Positions 14,363 to 21,245 of a DNA stretch of 21,576 bases are shown here, in pieces. Source of the DNA: CAZTHL01 sp964613585 (GTDB lineage: Bacteria; Pseudomonadota; Alphaproteobacteria; DSM-16000; Inquilinaceae); the NCBI GenBank assembly GCA_964613585.1, contig CAZTHL010000062.1:1-21576 (forward strand), written 5' to 3'. The first letter of the stretch is position 1, and each line of letters begins with the position of its first letter. The notes under the pieces were generated by a model, which saw only the letters and a program-made list of their open reading frames with translations, did no database searches and had not been told where the DNA came from. The position numbers and the translations under genes were made by a program.

Positions 14363-16381
14363 ATGCACACCTATGATCGCAGCAAGTTCTCCTGCCGCGC
14401 CGAGGCGCTCGAGGCGGCCGACGACGTGCCGACCAACACCTCCACGACGGAGACGCTGGGCGACATCATCAAGGCGCGCTTCGGCCGGCGCGACATGATG
14501 CGCGGCGCGCTGGCGGTGACCGCGGTCAGCGCCACCTTCGGCCCGGCGCTTTTGGCGCGGACCGCCGAGGCGGCGACGCCGGGCTTCACCTTCGACGAGA
14601 TCCAGCACGGCGTGGACGAGACCCACCATGTCGCGCCGGGGCACACCGCCAACGTGCTGCTGCGCTGGGGCGACCCGATCCTGCCGGGGGCGCCGGACTT
14701 CGACCCGATGAACCAGTCGGCCGAGGCGCAGGAGCAGCAGTTCGGCTACAACAACGACTTCGTCGGCTATGTCGGCCTGGCCGAGGACGGCAGCTTCGAC
14801 CCCGACAACGCGGAGCACGGGCTGCTCTGCGTCAACCACGAGTACACGAACGAGGAGGTCATGTTCCCCGGCCTGTCCGGCGAGCAGGACGAGGAGGGCA
14901 TCGACTTCCGCGACATGACCCAGGAGCTGGCGAACATCGAGATGGCGGCCCATGGCGGCTCCATCGTCGAGATCCGCAAGGAGAACGGCACTTGGCGCGC
15001 GGTCACCGACAGCCCGATGAACCGCCGCATCTCGGCGCGCAGCACCGAGATGGAGCTGTCCGGCCCGGCCGCCGGCAGCGACCGCATGAAGACCTCGACG
15101 GACGACACCGGCACCCGGGTGATCGGCACCATCAACAACTGCGCCGGCGGCATCACGCCCTGGGGCACCTACCTGATGGCCGAGGAGAACTTCCACGGCT
15201 ACTTTTGGGGCGAGCTGACCGAGGACCATCCGGAGTTCGCCAACTACGATCGCTACGGCGTGCCCGGCCGCTGGTACAACTGGGGCGCCTATCACGACCG
15301 CTTCGACATCACCAAGGAGCCGAACGAGGCCAACCGCTTCGGCTGGATCGTCGAGGTCGACCCGCTCGATCCCGAATCGATGCCGAAGAAGCGCACCGCG
15401 CTCGGCCGCTTCCGCCATGAGGGCGCGGAGACCATCATCAACGGCGACGGCCGCCTGGTGATCTACTCCGGCGACGACAACCGCTTCGACTATCTCTACA
15501 AGTTCGTCACCGACGGCACGGTCGACACCGGGGACCGGGCCGCCAACGCCGACCTGCTCGACAGCGGCACCCTGTACGTCGCCCGCTTCTCCGAGGACGG
15601 CAGCCTCGAGTGGCTGCCGCTGGTCCACGGGCAAGGCCCGCTGACGGCGGAGAACGGCTTCAACAGCCAGGCCGACGTGCTGATCGACACCCGACTGGCG
15701 GCCGACGCGCTCGGCGCCACGCCGCTCGACCGGCCGGAGGATGTCGAGCCGAACCCGACCAACAACCGCGTCTACATGATGCTGACCAACAACAGCCGCC
15801 GGAAGAGCGAGCAGGTCGACGCGGTCAACCCGCGCGCGGAGAACCTCTGGGGCCACATCGTCGAGATGACCCCGGAGAACGACGACCACGCGTCGACCCG
15901 CTACACCTGGGACATCCTGGTGCAGTGCGGCGACCCGTCGATCGCCGAGGTCGGCGCCGTGTGGAACCCGGCCACCTCGGAGAACGGCTGGTTCTCCTGC
16001 CCGGACAACTGCGCGATCGACCACCAGGGCCGGCTGTGGATCTCGACCGACCAGGGCTCGGCCTGGTCGGAGGTGTCGGGCACGGCCGACGGCGTCTGGG
16101 CGCTGGAGACCGACGGCGAACTGCGCGGCACCGGCAAAATGTTCTACCGCGTGCCGGTGGGCGCCGAGATGTGCGGCCCGCGCTTCACCCCGGACGACAC
16201 CACCCTGTTCGTCGCGGTGCAGCACGTGGCCACCGACGGCACCATCGCCTATCCGGGCTTCGAGCGCCCCTCGACCTTCGAGGACCCGGCGACCCGCTGG
16301 CCGGACTTCCAGGAGGGCATGCCGCCGCGCCCCTCGGTCGTCGCCATCACCAAGGACGACGGCGGCAAGATCGGCGCCTGA
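14363..16381 (+). CDS. phoX: PhoX-family alkaline phosphatase (DUF839), Tat-exported
   Basis: This is a 672-residue periplasmic phosphatase of the PhoX family, a Ca/Fe-dependent phosphomonoesterase unrelated to PhoA. The N-terminus holds a Tat signal: GRRDMMRGALAVTAVSATFG (Arg42-Arg43) ending at TAEA70. Family motifs are LLCVNHEYTNEEVMFPG (from residue 154), NNCAGGITPWGTYLMAEENFHGYFWG (from residue 258), RFGWIVEVDPLDP, GEGAET-like GRFRHEGAETII, and the C-terminal CPDNCAIDHQGRLWISTDQG with PVGAEMCGPRFTPDDTTLFVAVQH. The frame opens at 14273, but ATG 14363 is preceded by GGGGAG and begins right before the Tat region, so it is preferred. It stands alone with its own upstream region. Phosphate control is expected from the family; only a weak Pho-box-like element is visible. 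Confidence 0.93.
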   Translation: MHTYDRSKFSCRAEALEAADDVPTNTSTTETLGDIIKARFGRRDMMRGALAVTAVSATFGPALLARTAEAATPGFTFDEIQHGVDETHHVAPGHTANVLLRWGDPILPGAPDFDPMNQSAEAQEQQFGYNNDFVGYVGLAEDGSFDPDNAEHGLLCVNHEYTNEEVMFPGLSGEQDEEGIDFRDMTQELANIEMAAHGGSIVEIRKENGTWRAVTDSPMNRRISARSTEMELSGPAAGSDRMKTSTDDTGTRVIGTINNCAGGITPWGTYLMAEENFHGYFWGELTEDHPEFANYDRYGVPGRWYNWGAYHDRFDITKEPNEANRFGWIVEVDPLDPESMPKKRTALGRFRHEGAETIINGDGRLVIYSGDDNRFDYLYKFVTDGTVDTGDRAANADLLDSGTLYVARFSEDGSLEWLPLVHGQGPLTAENGFNSQADVLIDTRLAADALGATPLDRPEDVEPNPTNNRVYMMLTNNSRRKSEQVDAVNPRAENLWGHIVEMTPENDDHASTRYTWDILVQCGDPSIAEVGAVWNPATSENGWFSCPDNCAIDHQGRLWISTDQGSAWSEVSGTADGVWALETDGELRGTGKMFYRVPVGAEMCGPRFTPDDTTLFVAVQHVATDGTIAYPGFERPSTFEDPATRWPDFQEGMPPRPSVVAITKDDGGKIGA

Positions 16382-16423
16382 CCGGCCCCTTCACCTTCAC
16401 CTTATTCCCGTATTCCCGTCCTC

Positions 16424-16592
16424 CTTCCCCGCGCCCGCGCGGGGAAGGATCGGGCCCCGCGCCCGCGCAGGGAAAGATCGGGCCCCGCGCCGGCGCGGGG
16501 AATATCGGGGGACGCCACCCGCGCCCCCAAGCAGGGAGAGCTCCGGGTCCCTGCCCTTGCCTCCTCCGCCGCGCCCGCGCGGGGGAGGAGGC
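16424..16592. repeat. REP-like palindromic GC repeats after phoX
   Basis: Three successive units of about 29 bases with arms such as CCCCGCGCC/GGCGCGGGG (16428 to about 16507) are followed by a long imperfect palindrome (16559-16592) with arms GCCTCCTCC/GGAGGAGGC and an inner stem CCGCGC/GCGCGG. They resemble intergenic palindromic (REP/BIME-like) elements of high-GC proteobacteria. The first units may also serve as the phoX terminator. No gene is seen from the phoX stop to 16676. Confidence 0.7.
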
Positions 16593-16676
16593 CGGGGACG
16601 GGCCGCTCGGGGCCGGACGGGCCGGTCGCGGCCGGGGTGAAACCAAACGGTTCGAGTCGTGGAACGCCCCTCCGGC

Positions 16677-16886
16677 TCACGCCCGGTGGGCCGTCTCTAT
16701 GACCGTTGGCGCCTCCGGCCCGGGCATGGCGCCCGAGGCGGCGGCGATCCAGGCCGGGCTGGTCTCGCCCACCCAGATCATGGCGGCCATGGCGATGAGG
16801 CCGGTGGCAAGCGCGCGGCCGCCGGTCCGGCGCAGCGAGCGGGCGGCCTGGCGGGCCAGCGTCGGCGTCAGCAGAGAGGTGAGCAT
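16677..16886 (-). CDS. Small hypothetical membrane protein (69 aa)
   Basis: The ATG at 16886 follows a strong ribosome site (AGGAAGGGGA about 7 bases upstream). The product starts with a basic, amphipathic stretch (MLTSLLTPTLARQAARSLRRTGGR). A single hydrophobic helix follows (ALATGLIAMAAMIWVGE, about residues 25-41), and then a polar Pro/Ala-rich tail. That layout fits a small inner-membrane protein. No family is recognised. It lies alone between the REP-like repeats and the YeeE-like gene, transcribed away from the latter. Good ribosome site and ordered hydrophobicity support it; codon use is not decisive. Confidence 0.55.
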   Translation of the reverse strand: MLTSLLTPTLARQAARSLRRTGGRALATGLIAMAAMIWVGETSPAWIAAASGAMPGPEAPTVIETAHRA

Positions 16887-17189
16887 CGGGGGTCCCCTTC
16901 CTGGCGTTCAAGGCGCCACATTCGGTAGGCAAGGATGCGAACGCCTTCCCGTCCGCGTTGACCCCACGGTAGCCGAGACCGCCGCGGGACGGTCCTCAAC
17001 TCGCGTCACCGCAACGCACAATGCCTTGAGGCACCCGTCACCGGCACCTCGGGCGGCGCCGTCATCCGGGCCTTCGCCCGCCGGGCCCGGCATGCCGCGC
17101 CCGCGCCGCCCCGGCGACGGCGCCGTTGCCTCCGGCCGCGCCCGCGCCTACACCGGCCGGCGGGCCTCTCCGCACCGCCTTGCCGTCCC
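16887..17189. other. Intergenic region between divergent small ORF and YeeE-like gene
   Basis: About 300 bases with no supported gene, no tandem repeat and no clear promoter pair. Only short open frames of Arg/Pro-rich composition occur. Promoters for both flanking genes presumably lie here. Confidence 0.4.
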
Positions 17190-18146
17190 ATGACCCTCAC
17201 CCTCCTCGCCGGCGCGCTCGCCGTGCTGGCCGGCTTCGCCACCCAGCGCGGCAGCATCTGCGCGGTGCTGGCGGCGCGCGAGGCGGTCGAGCACGGCCGC
17301 TGGGCCCGCTTCCGCGGCTTCCTCGAATGCTCGGCCTGGGTGGCGCTGCTGCTGCTCGGCGCCGCCGCGCTCGGCCACGCCGCGTTCCCGCCGGAGAGCA
17401 CCAAGGCGCTCGGGCCGCTGACGCTGCTGGGCGCCGCGCTGTTCGGCCTCGGGGCCGTGGTCAACAACGCCTGCGCCTTCGGCTCGATCGCGCGGCTCGG
17501 CGGCGGCGACCTGGCGTTCCTCGCCCTGCCGCCGGGCTTCCTGCTGGGCGCCGCCGCGGCCCGGCCGCTGCTCGGCGCGGACGCGGGCTGGACCGCGCCC
17601 GGGCTGCTGGACTGGCCGCCCGCCGCGGCGCTCGTCACGGCGGCGCTGCTCGCCTTCGCCGCCGGGCGTCTGTGGAGTGTCCGCCGCCTGCTGGCCGCGC
17701 CGCGCCGCGCCTGGGCGGTCGTCCGCGGCGACGCCTGGCCGGCGCCCTTCGCCATGGCGGTGATCGCCGCGGCCGACGGCCCGCTGCTGCTGATCGTCGC
17801 CGCCTGGCCGTACACGGCGGTGCTGGTGGATCTGGCGACCGGGACGGGCGCCGCGGTGGCGGAGCGTGGCCTCCTGGCGGCGCTGTTCCTGCTCGGCGCG
17901 GTGCTGGGCGCGCTCGCCGCGCGGCGCCTGCGCCTGGTCCGGCCCGCGCCCGGCCGCCTCGCCCGCTGCCTTTTGGGCGGGACGCTGATGGGCGCCGGCG
18001 CCGCGCTCATCCCCGGCGGCAACGACAGTCTGGTGCTGCACGACCTGCCGGCGCTGACCCTGCACGCGCTGGCCGCCTACGCCGCCATGGCGCTCACCAT
18101 CCTTGCCGCGGTCCGGGTCGGCGGCCGGAGCCGGCGGGCACCGTGA
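17190..18146 (+). CDS. YeeE/YedE-like (sulfur transport, DUF395) integral membrane protein
   Basis: The 318-residue product has about nine hydrophobic helices. The paired family motifs are visible: GFATQRGSICAVLAAREAVEHGRW near the N-terminus, GLGAVVNNACAFGSIARLGGGD in the middle and CLLGGTLMGAGAALIPGGNDSLVLHDLPAL near the C-terminus. These match the YeeE/YedE fold, whose best studied member (TsuA/YeeE) imports thiosulfate through conserved cysteines. Here Cys24 (GSIC) and the Cys of NNACAFGS could play that part. The usual partner TusA-like or rhodanese genes are not adjacent, so the substrate is unproven. The ATG at 17190 begins directly with the first helix; the ribosome site is weak. It is followed by a 35-bp repeat array. 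Confidence 0.85.
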   Translation: MTLTLLAGALAVLAGFATQRGSICAVLAAREAVEHGRWARFRGFLECSAWVALLLLGAAALGHAAFPPESTKALGPLTLLGAALFGLGAVVNNACAFGSIARLGGGDLAFLALPPGFLLGAAAARPLLGADAGWTAPGLLDWPPAAALVTAALLAFAAGRLWSVRRLLAAPRRAWAVVRGDAWPAPFAMAVIAAADGPLLLIVAAWPYTAVLVDLATGTGAAVAERGLLAALFLLGAVLGALAARRLRLVRPAPGRLARCLLGGTLMGAGAALIPGGNDSLVLHDLPALTLHALAAYAAMALTILAAVRVGGRSRRAP

Positions 18147-18164
18147 CGGGCCGGCCGAGGCGGC

Positions 18165-18340
18165 CGCGCCGGGCGCGGCCCCGGCGCTCTCGGGACCACC
18201 GCGCCGGGCTCGGCTCCGGCGCTCTCGGGGCCACCGCGCCGGGCGCGGCCCCGGCGCTCTCGGGACCACCGCGCCGGGTGCGTCGCCGGCGCTCCCGGGG
18301 CCACCGCGCCGGGCGCGTCGCCGGCGCTCCCGGGGCGAAA
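18165..18340. repeat. 35-bp minisatellite, about 4.5 to 5 copies
   Basis: Units beginning CCGGCGCTC recur at 18182, 18217, 18252, 18287 and 18322, exactly 35 bases apart, with a partial copy before the first. Each unit contains CGGGACCACCGCGCCGGG or a close variant. Two sub-variants (TCTCGG and TCCCGG after the core) change along the array. The period is not a multiple of 3, so it is unlikely to be protein coding. There are no variable spacers, so it is not CRISPR. Confidence 0.92.
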
Positions 18341-18471
18341 ACCTCCGCCATGGCAACCACGCCCGCGCCCGCGGTCGGCGGCGCCCACCGCAAGCCCGGG
18401 TCGCCGTAGGGCCTGCACGCACGGCCGCGGCCCGGTCGTTCCGCGTCCATAAACGGGAACAGGTGATGATC

Positions 18472-18501
18472 CCCTCCCCCGCGGAAGCGCGCGGGGGAGG
18501 G
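18472..18501. repeat. Perfect 12-bp REP-like palindrome
   Basis: CCCTCCCCCGCG (18472-18483) pairs perfectly with CGCGGGGGAGGG (18490-18501) around a 6-base loop (GAAGCG). It resembles the palindromes after phoX and common intergenic palindromes of high-GC alphaproteobacteria. It sits about 30 bases beyond the stop of the minus-strand gene at 18531, so it may terminate that transcript. Confidence 0.75.
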
Positions 18502-18530
18502 CTGGGCCCGGGTCGGCCGCGCGGACGCGG

Positions 18531-18838
18531 CTATGGCTGGGCGGCGCGGTGCAGGTCCTTCAGCCGGCCCAGGGTCACCAGGATGCGGAGGACCTCCTCC
18601 TCGAGCCCCAGATGCGGTCGCACAGGCCGGTCTGCTGCTCGGCCAGGAACAGCAGCAGGTCGCTGCCCGCCTGGCTCGTGTCCTCGACCTCCGTGGACCG
18701 GCCGCACAGCCGGGAGATCCAGGACAGCCGGCGGGTGCTTTCGCGCACGGCGATGAGATCGAACTTGACCTTGTCGAGGGCGGAATACGCCTGCTCTGGA
18801 TAGGATTGTGTCGCGCCTTTATCGTCGGCACCGGTCAT
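18531..18838 (-). pseudogene. Small helical protein gene with an apparent 1-base frameshift
   Basis: The ATG at 18838 has a strong ribosome site (GAGGAG, 8 bases upstream). The first frame runs MTGADDKGATQSYPEQAYSALDKVKFDLIAVRESTRR, then LSWISRLCGRS and FLAEQQTGLCDRIWG, and then degenerates to SRRRSSASW and a stop at 18575. If one base is added in the C homopolymer at 18606-18609, the frame continues as GLEEEVLRILVTLGRLKDL, ending HRAAQP at a TAG (18531-18533). That gives a coherent, helical protein of about 102 residues. The break is either a sequencing or assembly error or a real frameshift. No family is recognised. Similar length and acidic/helical character recall small regulatory or stress-related proteins, but nothing specific can be said. 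Confidence 0.6.
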
Positions 18839-19103
18839 CGTTGACGCTCCTCGTTAGCGTTGCGGTGGCAAGTCGTGTCCCGGGTGTTGGCGCACCCGGG
18901 CACGGCGCCTTGAAAGAGACGATGAACGCGCGGGAATGTCAAGGACAGTATTCATTCCGTTCGGTAAATAATCACGCCCGCATAAATACTTATAGCTCAC
19001 GCGCCGCGGCTTTGCATATCTTGATAACATGATGGGCCGCCGTGCGGCGTGATCACTCGCTCCGTGCCGGCCGCCCGTCTGTTTCTTGCGATGACGTACG
19101 GGG
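18839..19103. other. AT-rich promoter-like region upstream of the frameshifted gene
   Basis: The segment 18940-19035 is clearly AT-richer than its surroundings (TAAATAATCA, ATAAATACTTATAGC). On the minus strand TTGACA (complement of 18937-18942) is a good -35 followed 17 bases later by a weak TCTCTT. Closer to the gene there is a perfect inverted repeat, CCCGGGTG (18879-18886) and CACCCGGG (18893-18900), which would lie in its 5' leader. No gene is supported here. Confidence 0.45.
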
Positions 19104-19397
19104 ATGCGGGGCACGGATCGGCGGGTCGGGACATCGTCTCACGGCAATGTCTGGGAATGGTGCGCCGATGGGCTGCGCGCCTATGACGGCCGGCCGCAGG
19201 TCGACCCCCGGGGTGAGGCCGAAGGCGACGACGCGCCCCGCGTCCTCCGCGGCGGCTCCTGGTTCAGCGGCGCCGGGCTCGCGCGCTCGGCCTGCCGCAA
19301 GGCGGGCCGCCCGGGCGATGCGTTCGACCGCCTGGGCTTCCGCCTCTGCCTGAGGTCCATCGAGCCCGGCCCGGCCCGGCCCGGAGGGCCGGCCTGA
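19104..19397 (+). pseudogene. SUMF1/FGE-sulfatase domain, C-terminal fragment
   Basis: From about 19143 the translation matches the C-terminal third of formylglycine-generating-enzyme-like (SUMF1, PF03781) domains: GNVWEWCADGLRAYDG, then PRVLRGGSWFSGAGLARSACRKAG and DRLGFRLCLRS. The family normally has 200 or more residues before GNVWEW. Here the preceding bases (MRGTDRRVGTSSH) are unrelated in all plus frames, so the N-terminal part is missing. The paired active-site cysteines of true FGE are not in the expected place, so the parent was probably a non-FGE SUMF1 paralogue. The fragment ends 72 bases before an assembly gap. I read it as a remnant; a misassembly could also have cut it. Confidence 0.7.
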
Positions 19398-19414
19398 GCC
19401 CGGCGGCGGGACGA

Positions 19415-19577
19415 CGCCGGGCCGCCGCCGCGGGACGCGGCGGCGGGGGGGGCCCCGGGGGGGGCGCGCNNNNNNNNNNCCCGTCGGCCCCGCCTCCCCC
19501 CCCCGCCCGGGCCGGGTGGGCGGGCTGTTCCCGGCCGGGGGTCCTCCGCCGGGCCGCCGCCGCGGGCCGCGGCGGCG
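19415..19577. repeat. Duplicated palindromic 31-mer flanking the N gap
   Basis: A 31-base sequence at 19415-19445 recurs at 19547-19577 with a single A/C difference. Each copy is a hairpin with arms GCCGCCGCCGC and GCGGCGGCG. The two copies lie on either side of the N run, which suggests that the gap arose at a repeat or that the flanks partly represent the same locus. Confidence 0.85.
19470..19479. other. Assembly gap (10 N)
   Basis: Ten consecutive undetermined bases, the usual placeholder for a scaffold gap of unknown size. The flanks contain long G and C runs typical of read-end errors, so coordinates and linkage across it are not secure. Confidence 0.98.
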
Positions 19578-19840
19578 TCGCGCCCGATGGGCGCGACTCC
19601 GGCGGTTGCTTCCGCACGCCCCGCAGGCCCACGCTTCGCAAACGGGTCGCGATCAGCCGTGTCGCCTCGGAAACAGGCACGGCTTCAAGTGCGATGTGCT
19701 CGGGGGCGTTTCGCTGCGCTCGTGATGTTCTGTTCCGGGCCGGCAACGATGAGGGTGCCGTTCGTGGCGGCGTGTCCCGATCACCATGGCGGCAGGGCGC
19801 GCCGCGCGCCGCGCGCCGGTCGACGCAGCCGGGTCGGCCC

Positions 19841-20371
19841 CTACCCCGACCCTGCCCCCCGCGCGGTCGGGTGAGCGGATCCGCACGGCAGATCCAGGCG
19901 CAGCACGGGCAGCCGGCGGCCGGGGATGGCGCTTGACGGCGCGTTGCCGACCCGGACCGCGCCCATCCGCTCGTAGAAGGTGGCGGCGAAGGGGTCGGAC
20001 TTGATCGACAACGCGCCGGCGCCCAGCGCCCGCGCCGCGGTCACCGCCCACCCGAACAGGGTCCGGCCCAGGCCGCTTCCGATCACCTCCGGCGCGACAA
20101 AGAGCTTGACCAGCTCGGCGCCCTCCGGGCCGCGACGCGCCACCTGCGCCGTGCCGCCGACCTCGGCGTCCGTCTCGGCCAGCACCACCGACGTCTCCGC
20201 AAGGTCGCCCGAGGTGTAGCTCAGCACCGGCCGGCACGCCTCGATGAACGCCGGCTCATAGCCCCAGACCGCCTTCGACCGCAGGCACAGCTCGCTCAGC
20301 ATTGGCAGATCCGCGGCGGTGGCCCGCCGAAGGCGCCAGCGCGCAGGCCCGCGGGCCGTCTCGCTCGTCAC
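19841..20371 (-). CDS. GNAT family N-acetyltransferase
   Basis: The 176-residue product is a GCN5-related acetyltransferase that moves an acetyl group from acetyl-CoA to an amine; the acceptor is unknown. N-terminal WRLRRATAADLPMLSELCLRSKAVWGYEPAFIEACRP is typical of a GNAT subgroup. The acetyl-CoA binding motif is VKLFVAPEVIGSGLGRTLFGWAVTAARALG (Q/R-x-x-G-x-G/A type), and SIKSDPFAATFYERMGAVRVG is the last conserved motif. The start is a GTG at 20371 with little ribosome-site support, so a few residues are uncertain. It is a single gene among remnants. Confidence 0.88.
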   Translation of the reverse strand: MTSETARGPARWRLRRATAADLPMLSELCLRSKAVWGYEPAFIEACRPVLSYTSGDLAETSVVLAETDAEVGGTAQVARRGPEGAELVKLFVAPEVIGSGLGRTLFGWAVTAARALGAGALSIKSDPFAATFYERMGAVRVGNAPSSAIPGRRLPVLRLDLPCGSAHPTARGAGSG

Positions 20372-20551
20372 GTCCAGATCCGTCAGCGTTGAGACGCGGC
20401 GTGAAGGAGAAGTGCCTGCCCGAGACCCGGCGCCGCCGCCGCTCCGGCCGAGTCGCCCCGCGATGAACCAGAAGCCAGCCTTGAACGCAAGGGTAGAAAT
20501 CGGGTTAAACCGAATGAAGATGTGCCCCCGGCCCGGCCCCGGTCTTGCCGC

Positions 20552-20776
20552 TCATGGCCGGCCCGGCGACCGGCGGCGCGGCGGATGCCAGTCCATGTTC
20601 TCGATCTGCGCCAGCGAGTAGGGGCATGTCTCGGAAAAGGTGCCGACCGCCCGTTCATGCGGGCGCAACGCGTCGGACACCGCCGCCCGCGCGTGCCGAC
20701 AGGCGGCGTCCAGGCTGACCAGCGGGTCGGCCCGATCGAGCAGCGCCGCGCTCAGGCTAAGGCGCCGGACGCGGCC
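20552..20776 (-). pseudogene. DUF29 family C-terminal remnant
   Basis: The minus-strand translation RVRRLSLSAALLDRADPLV, then SLDAACRHARAAVSDALRPHE and FSETCPYSLAQIENMDW, has the character of the C-terminal half of DUF29 proteins. These end in a conserved CPYSLEQILDxDW-like motif shortly before the stop. The upstream continuation in the same frame (to an ATG at 20944) has no DUF29 sequence, and the family's N-terminal WTxEQAxLLR region is missing. I therefore read it as a truncated gene. The identification rests mainly on the ending motif. Confidence 0.5.
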
Positions 20777-21245
20777 CTGCCGGACGGCAAGAAGACGCGC
20801 CAAGGGAGGGACGGCAGAGCCCTTCCTAACCCCTTCAAATCTGGAGCAAGGCAACGCCGAGCGCCCGCTGTGGCGTAAGCCGGACGCGCCAAACCGCCGA
20901 CGGTAAGCCCAGCTGCATTGCTGACAGACAGGACTCTTGCTCACTAATTGACAATTTTATAAGATAATGAAATTAAGAGGTAATCTAGCGCATAGCCATC
21001 GAGAATGGGATAGGAAAGAGTGTAGTTTAATCGATACTTATAAGAAGGCGCTCGTGCTGGTGATGTCGGGGATACAAGGAAGGTGCCTATCCAAATCATG
21101 CTACCCAACTCCGTTCGTCGGCAAGGGGCGTTGATGGGCGCGGATCGAGGAGAGAACATCAAGACTATTGCACTGCGCGGATTGCGGGCGATTGGCATTG
21201 AAGTGCCTGACTCAGAGCTTGGTGATCGGCGTGGCTGTCGCACCA
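20777..21245. other. Transition to AT-richer DNA, no clear gene
   Basis: At about 20940 the base composition changes from strongly GC-rich to roughly even. The stretch 20941-21040 holds TTGACA (20948-20953) and TATAAGATAAT-like sequence that could be promoter material, although the spacing is not canonical. A 64-codon frame (21083-21277, GTG start with AAGGA upstream) has no recognisable family and overlaps the next gene. No gene is firmly supported. Confidence 0.5.

Larger units (their letters stand above)
18147..18530. other. Gene-free GC-rich spacer after the YeeE-like gene
   Basis: About 380 bases with no supported gene. It contains a 35-bp minisatellite followed by a perfect REP-like palindrome, both listed separately. 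Open frames across it are products of the repeat and have Arg/Pro/Gly/Ala-only composition. Confidence 0.6.
19398..19840. other. Gene-free, low-quality GC region with assembly gap
   Basis: About 440 bases with no supported gene. It includes runs of G and C next to the N gap and two copies of a palindromic 31-mer. Open frames across it contain undetermined residues or only Arg/Pro/Gly composition. Confidence 0.6.

Noticed and set aside
14237..16225. Minus-strand frame of 662 codons opposite phoX
   Set aside because: PhoX motifs and a Tat signal identify the plus strand as coding; the opposite frame is a high-GC shadow.
16645..16662. tRNA T-arm-like sequence GGTTCGAGTC
   Set aside because: No acceptor, D or anticodon stem can be built around it.
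18165..18340. CRISPR array
   Set aside because: Units are directly adjacent at a 35-base period with no unique spacers and no cas genes nearby.
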